Assembly (NCBI GenBank): GCA_016929775.1
Contig: JAFGIE010000263.1
Span: 1 to 26,887, forward strand
DNA length: 26,887 nt
From: Anaerolineae bacterium
GTDB taxonomy: Bacteria > Chloroflexota > Anaerolineae > JAFGEY01
Direction of reading: 5' to 3'
Below, one piece after another: positions 16,245 through 23,254 of this stretch. Position 1 is the first letter of the stretch, and each line of letters opens with the position of its first letter. The position numbers and the translations under genes are program-made. The notes below the pieces were generated by a model. That model made no database searches and had not been told where the DNA came from. It saw nothing but the letters and a program-made list of their open reading frames with translations.

Positions 16245-17755
16245 GTGTGTCCGGCATCGTGCGTGCGCTCGCCGTCGGCCCGCCCGCCGTCCACGTGGCG
16301 CGATCGACCGCTCCAGATGGCGTGGTCCTGGAGGTGCCCGCCGCGCACGTGCGCCGCGTCTGCGAGCTGCTGCGCGACGAACCAGAAGGTCGGTATGACC
16401 TCCTCTTGGCGATCGTGCCCGATGGCGCGTACGTGCGCTACCAGATCGCATCGCTCAGCCATCGCCGGCGCCTGCGCCTGCGCATAGCCGTCGCGCACGG
16501 CGATCCCCCGGTCGACAGCGTCGCCTTTGTATGGCCCGCCGCGAACTGGGCCGAGCGCGAGGCGCAGGACCTGTCGGACGTGCGCTTTCGCGCGCACCCA
16601 AACCCCACGCCCCTCGTGTGCGAGGACCACGCGCCAGCGCCCCGGGCAGTGGACGTGGGATGGCACCGCTCGTTCGCCTCGGGGACGCGCTTTCCATCCG
16701 GCGTGGACGGGCTGGAGATCGAGGTCGAGTGCGACGGGAACCAGGTCGTGCGCGCCACGCCGCACCTTTCGCTGCTCCACGTCGGCGTTGGCGCGCGGAT
16801 TGCGCGCGGCGACTACCGCTACGGGACACGCATCGCCGCCCGCCTGGACGCGTACTCCGCCATGGCTGCCGATCTGGCTTACGCGCTCGCGATCGAGCGG
16901 CTCCTCGGCATCGAGGTCCCTCCGCGCGCCCAGTTGCTGCGCGCGCTGTACGCCGAGCTGCAGCGCACCAGCTCGCATCTCTCTTGGCTCGCCAAGGCGC
17001 TCTCCAACCTGGCCGGTCCGGCGTTCGCCGCACCGGCGTACGCCCTGCGCGCCCGCGAAGCCATCCTCGACCTGTTCCAGTGGCTGGGCGGCAACCCGAT
17101 CATGCCAGACGTGATCGCGATCGGCGGTCTGCGTGGTGACGCCCCCGAGGGCCTTGTGGCATACACGCGCGACCTCGTCGCCGACCTGACAGCCCTGCTG
17201 GAGGACCTCGACGCGCTCCTCGCCGGACACAGCGGCATCCAGCGTCGCCTGGAGGGCGTAGGCGTGATCGATCGCGGCACGGCGGTCGGGCTGGGCATAA
17301 CCGGACCCGCGCTGCGCGCCTGCGGCATCCCTTACGACGTGCGATCGGCATTCCCCTATGCGGCATACGACGCGCTCTCCGTCGAGCTGCCCATTGCCTA
17401 CGGTGGAGATGCGTGGGCGCGCACCGACGTGCGCCGCCGGGAGCTGCGTGGCCGCCTCGACCTGCTCCGGCAGTGCCTATCCCGCCTGGTTCCCGGTCCG
17501 ATCAGGGCGATCGATGCACGAGACCTGCCGCCCGACCTGCCTTGCGACGCAGTCTATGCCGGCGTGGAGGGCCCACGCGGCGAGCTGGGAATGCTCGTGG
17601 CTGCCGGTGGCGCAGAGGGGCTACGCGTACACGTCCGCGGTCCCTCCTTCGCTGCCCTATCGGCCCTGCCCTACATGGTCAGCGGGCTGCCCGTCGACCA
17701 GCTCGCGCTGCTGATCGACAGCCTCGACCTCTCCGCGTGCGAGGCGGCACGATGA
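16241..17755 (+). CDS. nuoCD: Fused NuoC-NuoD-like subunit lacking quinone-site residues
   Basis: The 504-residue product joins a NuoC domain (about 1-130, with WPAANWAEREAQDLSDVRF) and a NuoD domain (about 145-504). NuoD blocks are easily seen: ATPHLSLLHVG, AELQRTSSHLSWL, GVGVIDRGTA, TGPALRACGIPYDVR, EGPRGELGM and VRGPSFAALSALP. Two key quinone-site features are missing. HPxxHG at the start of NuoD is replaced by SGTRFPSG, and RLDY is RLDAY (201-205), so the tyrosine equivalent to Thermus Nqo4 Tyr87 is Ala. HRGIEK is replaced by HVGVGAR. No nickel-binding CxxC pairs are present, so it is not a [NiFe] hydrogenase. The GTG start overlaps nuoB by 4 bp; the open frame extends further upstream inside nuoB but is not needed. 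Confidence 0.88.
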   Translation: MSVSGIVRALAVGPPAVHVARSTAPDGVVLEVPAAHVRRVCELLRDEPEGRYDLLLAIVPDGAYVRYQIASLSHRRRLRLRIAVAHGDPPVDSVAFVWPAANWAEREAQDLSDVRFRAHPNPTPLVCEDHAPAPRAVDVGWHRSFASGTRFPSGVDGLEIEVECDGNQVVRATPHLSLLHVGVGARIARGDYRYGTRIAARLDAYSAMAADLAYALAIERLLGIEVPPRAQLLRALYAELQRTSSHLSWLAKALSNLAGPAFAAPAYALRAREAILDLFQWLGGNPIMPDVIAIGGLRGDAPEGLVAYTRDLVADLTALLEDLDALLAGHSGIQRRLEGVGVIDRGTAVGLGITGPALRACGIPYDVRSAFPYAAYDALSVELPIAYGGDAWARTDVRRRELRGRLDLLRQCLSRLVPGPIRAIDARDLPPDLPCDAVYAGVEGPRGELGMLVAAGGAEGLRVHVRGPSFAALSALPYMVSGLPVDQLALLIDSLDLSACEAAR

Positions 17756-18630
17756 ATGTGTCTCCCTGGCTCCGCGCAGCGGCGTGGCTTGTCGCCTACC
17801 TGGTCCTGGGCGTACTGCACGACTGGATCGGGCGATCGGTCCTGGCGCACCTGCAAGGTCGTGGACCTGTGTCCCTCTTTGCCCGGCGCACAGTGCCCCT
17901 GCGCGCGACACACGCCTTGGCTGCGCTCGCCGCCCTCCTGGCAGGCGCCGTGATCCCGCTCTCGGGACCCCTGTTCCCGGACGAGGGTGCAATCGGGCTG
18001 GGCCTCTTCCCAGACCCCGAGAGCGGGCTTCTGGTGGCGCTCGCCGCACTGTGGACCGCCGAGGCGCTGCTCTCGATCCCCGCGCGCCGCCCTCCCTTCC
18101 GTCCCGCGTTGACCCAGGAGCGAGCGCACGGCGCAGTGCGCTGCGCTGCGCCCGTGCTGCTCGTGGCGAGCGTCCTGTTGATCGCGCACGGTGCGGCAAG
18201 CCAGGGCGCCGGCGCGAGCCTACGCCTGAGCGACCTGATCGGCGCGCGCACACACTGGGCCGAGTTGGGGTGGCTCGCCCTCACGCAGCCCGTGGCGGCG
18301 ATCGTCTGGATCGGCTGCGCGCCCGGCGCGCCGCCATCCGCAGAGCCGAGACGTCCCCTTGCATGGCGATGGACCGCACTCGACCGTGACCTGCTGGCGG
18401 CGGCGCTCTTTTTCGCGGGATGGCGAGGTCCGCTCGTGGACCGGTTCCCCCTGCTCGGAGTCGCCTACACCGGAATCAAGGCGGGCGCGCTCGCCGCCCT
18501 CCACACCTGGCTCGCGGCGAGCGCGCCGGCGGCGGATTACCAGGGCCATGCGCGGCGGGTGTGGCTGGTCTACGTCCCCCTCGCGGCAATGGACCTGCTG
18601 CTCACGGTCGCATTGGTCGTGCTGCGATGA
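17752..18630 (+). CDS. nuoH: Divergent NuoH-like membrane subunit
   Basis: The 292-residue product is hydrophobic with about seven to eight predicted membrane helices; NuoH usually has 320-400 residues. Remaining similarity is seen in DWIGRSVLAHLQGRGP, matching the WxERRxLAxxQxRxGP of NuoH but with Glu changed to Gly, in QPVAAIVWI, and in a final K-x-x-x-L-A-A-L-H-T-W-L segment. The cytoplasmic loop AExNRxPFDLPEAE-ELVxGxxxEYSG, which lines the quinone channel and E-channel, is absent; the corresponding place reads APPSAEPRRPLAW. It overlaps nuoCD by 4 bp (ATGA). The assignment rests on partial motifs plus gene order. Confidence 0.72.
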   Translation: MNVSPWLRAAAWLVAYLVLGVLHDWIGRSVLAHLQGRGPVSLFARRTVPLRATHALAALAALLAGAVIPLSGPLFPDEGAIGLGLFPDPESGLLVALAALWTAEALLSIPARRPPFRPALTQERAHGAVRCAAPVLLVASVLLIAHGAASQGAGASLRLSDLIGARTHWAELGWLALTQPVAAIVWIGCAPGAPPSAEPRRPLAWRWTALDRDLLAAALFFAGWRGPLVDRFPLLGVAYTGIKAGALAALHTWLAASAPAADYQGHARRVWLVYVPLAAMDLLLTVALVVLR

Positions 18631-18725
18631 AGATAGCGCACACCGGTTGCGGTCGATCGCCAGTTCTGTGCGTAGGCGCCGTGCCACGTCGCGGCAGCCT
18701 GGCGCGAGAAGGGATCCCGCGGTGA
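18627..18725 (+). CDS. Candidate 32-residue small ORF between nuoH and nuoI
   Basis: An ATG overlaps the nuoH stop as ATGA (18627-18630) and the 33-codon frame ends in a TGA that overlaps the nuoI GTG start as GTGA (18722-18725). Both joints copy the 4-bp overlap style of the rest of the operon. Without this ORF, nuoH and nuoI would be separated by 91 bp, the only large gap in the operon. The product begins MKIAHTGCGR, is basic, has two cysteines and no membrane helix. I recognise no family. It may be a real microprotein, a translational-coupling leader, or chance. Confidence 0.4.
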   Translation: MKIAHTGCGRSPVLCVGAVPRRGSLAREGIPR

Positions 18726-19075
18726 GGCGTCCGGCGCAATGGCAGGAGCTGCTGCAAGCCACGCGGGCGGCATACACGGTCCTCCGCCGCGCCCTCGTGC
18801 CTGTTCAGCGACCCTCCCGCGCGGCGATGGGGTTGCGCGGCGTGCCCCGCTTGGTGCGCGATAGCGGGGGCAGGACGCGCTGCACGTGCTGCGCTGCGTG
18901 CGTGGAGGCGTGCCCCATGCAATGCATCCACGTGGACTGCGAGCGCCCGCAGATCGCGATCGCCGTGGAGCAGGCGCGCTGCATGCGCTGCGGGATCTGT
19001 GCCGACGTCTGCCCCGTCGATGCGCTGGCGCTGACCGGCGCGGCGGGTCGCGGTGACCGGGAGGGCAAGGCGTGA
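18722..19075 (+). CDS. nuoI: NuoI-like 2[4Fe-4S] ferredoxin subunit, short form
   Basis: The 117-residue product has two complete CxxCxxCxxxCP motifs: Cys54, 57, 60 and 64, and Cys87, 90, 93 and 97. These would hold the two tetranuclear clusters (N6a/N6b) that pass electrons to NuoB. Additional cysteines at 56, 68 and 73 are unusual. It is shorter than typical NuoI (about 150-180) and begins with an amphipathic basic region rather than a longer N-terminus. GTG 18722 is preferred because AGAAGGG lies about 8 nt upstream; an in-frame GTG at 18668 is possible. It overlaps nuoJ by 4 bp (GTGA). Confidence 0.88.
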   Translation: MRRPAQWQELLQATRAAYTVLRRALVPVQRPSRAAMGLRGVPRLVRDSGGRTRCTCCAACVEACPMQCIHVDCERPQIAIAVEQARCMRCGICADVCPVDALALTGAAGRGDREGKA

Positions 19076-19590
19076 TCATCACCCTGTTGTTCCTAGCGTT
19101 GGCGTCGCTGGCAGTCGCAGGCGCGCTCGGGATACTTTTCGCACACCGCATCGTGCACGCCGCGAGCGCCTTCCTGGTCTGTGCGGCAGCCGTCGCCGGG
19201 CTCCACGGTCTGCTCGACCTCCGGTATCTCGCCGCCGCCCAGGCTGCGCTTGGCGTCGGGCTCGGCGGCGTCCTGCTGCTGGCATCCCTCCCCGGCGGCG
19301 CACGTCCGCCCCGCCTGCGCCGGATCGCCCGCCACGGGATCGCCGTTGCGCCCCTCCTGGCGATCGTCCTGCTCGCTCTCGCGCGGGGCGAGGTAAGCAA
19401 GCCCGCCCTGGCTCTTCCGCCGGTGTGGGCGAGCCGCGGCAGCTACCTGTTCGCCTTGGGCCAACAGATGGCCCTCGCCTACCTGGTCCCGGTCCTGCTG
19501 ATCTGTCTCTTGCTTGCCGTCGCCGCGTTGGGCGTGCGCGTCCGGCGCCACCCCGAGGCGGAGGACGCGCACGAGCGAGGAGAGCCGTGA
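19072..19590 (+). CDS. nuoJ: NuoJ-like membrane subunit
   Basis: The 172-residue product has about five membrane helices, as NuoJ does. The block from HAASAFLVCAAAVAGLHGLL to YLAAAQAAL corresponds to the NuoJ helix 2-3 region, where canonical proteins read roughly Q-x-L-V-Y-A-G-A; here the conserved tyrosine helix reads AQAALGVGLGG, so the tyrosine is lost. A charged tail follows the last helix. It starts at a GTG overlapping nuoI by 4 bp and overlaps nuoK by 4 bp. Gene order strongly supports the call despite low conservation. Confidence 0.75.
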   Translation: MIITLLFLALASLAVAGALGILFAHRIVHAASAFLVCAAAVAGLHGLLDLRYLAAAQAALGVGLGGVLLLASLPGGARPPRLRRIARHGIAVAPLLAIVLLALARGEVSKPALALPPVWASRGSYLFALGQQMALAYLVPVLLICLLLAVAALGVRVRRHPEAEDAHERGEP

Positions 19591-19865
19591 TCACGCCGCT
19601 GCACTACCTGGCGCTTGGCGCGACGCTCTTTGTCCTCGGCCTGCTCGTCGTGGCAGTGCGCCGGGAACGCGCGATCGTCCTGCTGGGCCTCGAGCTGGCG
19701 CTGCAGGGGGTCAACCTATCCGTCGCCGCCCTGACCAGTCACCACCAGGACTGGGAGGGCAGGTTCCTGCTCCTGACGCTGATCGCCGTCTCTGCGGTCG
19801 AGCTGGTCGGCGGTCTGGCGCTCGTCGCTCGCCTCGCCGTGCGCCGATCGGGCGACAAGGTGTGA
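19587..19865 (+). CDS. nuoK: NuoK-like membrane subunit retaining both key glutamates
   Basis: The 92-residue, three-helix product is the best conserved membrane subunit of this operon. GLELALQGVNL matches the helix 2 motif containing the first essential glutamate (Glu36 in E. coli NuoK). VSAVELVGGLAL aligns without gaps to the helix 3 AEAAVGLA motif, keeping the second (Glu72). It starts at GTG, overlapping nuoJ by 4 bp, and ends 10 bp before nuoL. Retention of both acidic residues contrasts with their loss from neighbouring subunits. Confidence 0.88.
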   Translation: MITPLHYLALGATLFVLGLLVVAVRRERAIVLLGLELALQGVNLSVAALTSHHQDWEGRFLLLTLIAVSAVELVGGLALVARLAVRRSGDKV

Positions 19866-19875
19866 GGGGATCGCT

Positions 19876-21627
19876 ATGTTTGCTTACTATGAATGGCTGC
19901 TGCTCCTCTTCCCGTTGGCGGGCGCGCTGCTCAACGCCTTGCTTGGCGCCCGCCTGGCGCGGCGCGTGCAGGGCTGGATCGCGTGTGGCGCGATCGCCGC
20001 AGCGATCGTGGTGACCCTGCCGATGTTGATCGGGGCTGGCATGGCGCCTGGACTGGTCGGCAGGCCGAAGGCGTTCACGTGGTACCAAGTCTGGGCGGGC
20101 AGCCGCTTTGTCGAGGCGCCCTGGGCGCTGCGCATCGACGCGCTCTCCACGCTGTGCGCGGCGACCGTTCTCCTGGTCGCCTGGTTCGTCCACGTGCACG
20201 CTGCCCGCCATACGCCAGACGGGCCCAGCCGTCCCTATCTCCTGGCGCGCCTGAACGGCGTGACCTTTGCCCTGCTGGCATCGCTGGCGGCAGAGGACCT
20301 CCTTTTTCTCGCCCTGGGATGGGCGCTGAGCGGGTGGTTGCTGCGCATGCCCCCTTCCGGCGACGAGACAGGCGGTCCTCGCTCGGGCGCGCGTCGCTGT
20401 GCCCTAGCCCTGCACCTGCTCGCCGATCTCTCCCTCCTGACTGCCTGGGCGCTCGCCAGTGTGACTTGGAGCTCGACCTCTCTGCTCGACCTGACCTCGC
20501 TAGCCCCCGAATGGGGCCTGTCTGTGGTCCCGCCCGCCCAGGTCGCGGCGTTCGGCGCCCTGCTCTGTGCGAGCATCCTGCTGCGCGCGAGCCTGTTCCT
20601 GCTCGATCCGGACCCACAGGCGGGCTCGCCGCATCCGCCACTTGCGGCGCTTACGGCGACTGCCGCCGCCCTGCCCGGCTTGTACTTGGTCGCGCGCATG
20701 GCTGCCCTGATCGCGGCGACGCCCGTCCTGCCCGCGCTCCTCGCCTGGGTGGGCGCAACGCTGGCGCTGCTCTCTGCGCTGTGGGGGGTCGTCGCTCCAG
20801 CCTCCCCACCGGCTGGGCGCCTGCTCTACCGATCGCACGTCGGTCTCTCGTTCCTGGCGCTCGGGGTCGGCGCCCCGGCAGTCAGCATGGCCTTTCTGCC
20901 GGCGTCGATCGTCCTGGGGGCGCTCGTCGAGCTCTCTGCGCCCGCGCTACCCGATCAGGGCGAGCCATCGCGCGCCGCGCCCTGGCTGGCTGCGGTCGCC
21001 CTCGTGGGGCTCGCGGGCCTTGCCCCCTTGCCCGGGCTGTCCTACTATGCGCAGATCACCGCGGCGACGGCAAGCGTCGGCCTGGCGCCATACGTCGTCC
21101 TACTCGCCGCGCTGCTCGTCGCCGGCGCGGCAGGGCGCGCGCTCCGCGGGGCGTGGCGCGACCGGACGCGCTGCGGACGCCCCGCACCCGCTGCGTGGGG
21201 AGCGCTGGGCGGGTTGGCGCTGTATGGGGGCATTGCCCTGCTTTCGCCCTCGCCGCTCGCCACATTCCTCGCCCCGCTGTTCGGCGAGCCATCGCCCCCG
21301 CCTGGCTGGGCTTGGCTCACCATGGCGGCAGGGATCCCGCTCCTCGGGATCGCCGCCGGCTGGCTGATCGTGCCACCCGCGCGTCCGTCGACGTCCCCCG
21401 CTCTGTCCCAGTTGGATCGGGGCTGCGAACGCCTGTTGCTGCGCCCTACGGCGCAGTTGACCGCCGCCATAGCCCGCGCCGAACGGCAGGTGGCGGCGCT
21501 GATCGAGCGCGCGCTCGCCCTACGTGGGCGAGAGGATCCGCCCACCGGCGCAGCGCTCTCGCTCTCGGTCCTCACGTTCGTGCTGGGGACCGCCATCATT
21601 CTGGCGTACCTGGTCCTCGCAAAGTGA
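19876..21627 (+). CDS. nuoL: Divergent NuoL-like antiporter-type subunit
   Basis: The 583-residue product keeps the many-helix layout of NuoL, including a C-terminal amphipathic stretch and last membrane helix (about 515-583) that correspond to the lateral helix region. WALRIDALS and AEDLLFLALGW (about 83-150) match family blocks. Charged residues used in proton translocation are replaced. GWE becomes GWA (Ala150, equivalent to E. coli Glu144). The KSAQxPLHxWLPDA segment is LRASLFLLDPD, so the lysine (E. coli Lys229) becomes Arg and the histidine is lost. HAATM becomes TATAA, and GFFSKDE becomes GLSYYAQ. The start ATG has GAGGGG at suitable distance. It should be an integral membrane protein of the complex. 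Confidence 0.83.
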   Translation: MFAYYEWLLLLFPLAGALLNALLGARLARRVQGWIACGAIAAAIVVTLPMLIGAGMAPGLVGRPKAFTWYQVWAGSRFVEAPWALRIDALSTLCAATVLLVAWFVHVHAARHTPDGPSRPYLLARLNGVTFALLASLAAEDLLFLALGWALSGWLLRMPPSGDETGGPRSGARRCALALHLLADLSLLTAWALASVTWSSTSLLDLTSLAPEWGLSVVPPAQVAAFGALLCASILLRASLFLLDPDPQAGSPHPPLAALTATAAALPGLYLVARMAALIAATPVLPALLAWVGATLALLSALWGVVAPASPPAGRLLYRSHVGLSFLALGVGAPAVSMAFLPASIVLGALVELSAPALPDQGEPSRAAPWLAAVALVGLAGLAPLPGLSYYAQITAATASVGLAPYVVLLAALLVAGAAGRALRGAWRDRTRCGRPAPAAWGALGGLALYGGIALLSPSPLATFLAPLFGEPSPPPGWAWLTMAAGIPLLGIAAGWLIVPPARPSTSPALSQLDRGCERLLLRPTAQLTAAIARAERQVAALIERALALRGREDPPTGAALSLSVLTFVLGTAIILAYLVLAK

Positions 21628-21634
21628 GGGTTGG

Positions 21635-23254
21635 ATGAATCAGCTTGGCGGGTTCCCGCTCCTGACCATCGTCGTCGCTCTGCCCCTCCTCGGCGCCGGG
21701 ATCGGCCTCCTCGTGCCGCGCAGCAGGCCCGACGCGACGCGCTGGGTGGCCCTGCTCACCGCCGCCACAGCCCTGTTCGTCGCCCTGTTCCTGCCGATGG
21801 GATGGCTGGACGACGAGACTGGAAGCGTCCAGTTTGTCGATGGACCGTGGTCCTGGCTGGATGCGCTCGGGCTGAACTACTACCTCGGCGTCGACGGGAT
21901 CAGCCTGCACCTTGTCCTGCTCACCACGTTCCTCGTCCCCCTGTTCATGATCTACGACTGGGTCGGTCGACCGGAGCAGCCGGGCGCGAGGGAGAGGACG
22001 CTTGGCGTGCTGCTGCTCGAGTCAGCCCTCCTCGGCACATTCTGCGCGCTTGACCTGGCAGCGCTGCTCAGCTTCTGGGTCGCGGCGCTGCTCGCCACGA
22101 CCTACCTGGTCAGCCGCGAGAGCGCCGCGCAGGGGTCAGCCGCTGCGCGCTGGCTCGCCGCCGTCACGGCGCTCGTAGCGGTATCCGCACTCGCCGTGAT
22201 CGTCGGCTTTGCCTCGCGCGGGATGAGCCTCGACCTGCCCACGCTTACGGCGACGCCGATCCCGTGGGGCGCACAGGTGTGGATGTTCTGGGTCCTGGTC
22301 GGCGTGTGTGGCCTGACCATGGCTGCATTTCCCCTTCACCTCTGGTACCCGGCGGCGAGCCGTTCGCTGCCGGTCACCCTGCGCGCGCTGCTGGGGAGCA
22401 TACTGCTCAACCTCGGCGGCTACGGGCTGATCCGGTTCTGCGTTCCCCTCTTCCCGCTCGCCGCGACGCGCTTTGGCCCGGCGATCGCTGTCGCCGGAGT
22501 CGTGGGGCTGCTCTACGGAGCGCTTGTCGCGTTGGGCCAAGACACACTCTCCGCATCCGTGGCCTACTGGCGGGTCGCCCAGGGGGGCCTTGTCATCGCC
22601 GGCGTCTTTGCCATGGAGGATGCGGGGCTGCACGGCGCCCTCCTGCACCTCCTCGCGTGCAGCCTGACCAGCGCGGCGCTACTCCTGCTCGGCGAGGCCC
22701 GGGGAGAGGATCGCCCTGCCGCGGCAGCGCGTTTCGCGCCGCAGTGGAGCCACCTGGGCATCGCGCTCGCCTTTCTCTCTGGCGTGGGCATACCGGGAAC
22801 GGTGGGCGCGCTCGGGCTCGCAACGCTGCTGGTACAGGCGATCGGCGGCGAATGGCTCACCTCCAGCGATGCCGGGGACTGGATCCAACGCATTGCCATC
22901 CTGGCGGGCGTCTTGTTGTGCCAAGCCGCGCTGCTTCGTGCCTGGCGGCGCGAAGCAAGGACGCGCCAGGGACTGCACACCCAGCAGGCCCTGGTTGCCC
23001 TTGCGCTGCCGGTGCTGATCGTCTTGCTCGGCCTTTACCCGACCCTGATCTCCGACCCGATCGGGCCGACGGTCTACCGCGTGCTCGAAGACGCCGTAGA
23101 ACGCGTCGAGCGGGACCTCGACATGCTGGGTCCCATCGCGGGCGCCGCCCGCGCCGACCCCCCGCCGATTGCCTGGAACTGGACCTCCGCACCGCGCCCC
23201 CGTCCGGTCGCTGTCCCGGCGCCTGGCTTTTGGCCGCAGGGAGTGAGCCCTTGA
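21635..23254 (+). CDS. nuoM: Divergent NuoM-like antiporter-type subunit
   Basis: The 539-residue product has the NuoM helix pattern. GVDGISLHLVLLTTFLVPL matches the family N-terminal signature closely. AAFPLHLWYPAA replaces the PxHTWLPDAH motif, with the preceding lysine gone, and LLNLGGYGLIRF replaces LLKLGTYGLLRF, changing the central lysine to Asn. The helix 5 glutamate region FFWELxLxPxYxL reads FWVAALLATTYLV, without Glu. QDTLSASVAYWRVAQGG replaces QxDxKKxIAYSSVSHMG. Its C-terminal tail is long and Pro-rich (about 490-539). ATG 21635 is 7 bp after nuoL, with GAGGG upstream; the open frame extending into nuoL is ignored. It overlaps nuoN by 4 bp. Confidence 0.85.
   Translation: MNQLGGFPLLTIVVALPLLGAGIGLLVPRSRPDATRWVALLTAATALFVALFLPMGWLDDETGSVQFVDGPWSWLDALGLNYYLGVDGISLHLVLLTTFLVPLFMIYDWVGRPEQPGARERTLGVLLLESALLGTFCALDLAALLSFWVAALLATTYLVSRESAAQGSAAARWLAAVTALVAVSALAVIVGFASRGMSLDLPTLTATPIPWGAQVWMFWVLVGVCGLTMAAFPLHLWYPAASRSLPVTLRALLGSILLNLGGYGLIRFCVPLFPLAATRFGPAIAVAGVVGLLYGALVALGQDTLSASVAYWRVAQGGLVIAGVFAMEDAGLHGALLHLLACSLTSAALLLLGEARGEDRPAAAARFAPQWSHLGIALAFLSGVGIPGTVGALGLATLLVQAIGGEWLTSSDAGDWIQRIAILAGVLLCQAALLRAWRREARTRQGLHTQQALVALALPVLIVLLGLYPTLISDPIGPTVYRVLEDAVERVERDLDMLGPIAGAARADPPPIAWNWTSAPRPRPVAVPAPGFWPQGVSP

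Noticed and set aside
16241..17755. [NiFe] group 4 hydrogenase large subunit
   Set aside because: The N-terminal and C-terminal CxxC nickel ligand pairs are absent; only a single Cys remains near the C-terminus.
18359..18721. A long N-terminal extension of NuoI read from the open frame inside nuoH
   Set aside because: The extension would overlap most of the 3' half of nuoH in another frame and is Arg/Ser-rich like a shadow; GTG 18722 has a good ribosome-binding site.
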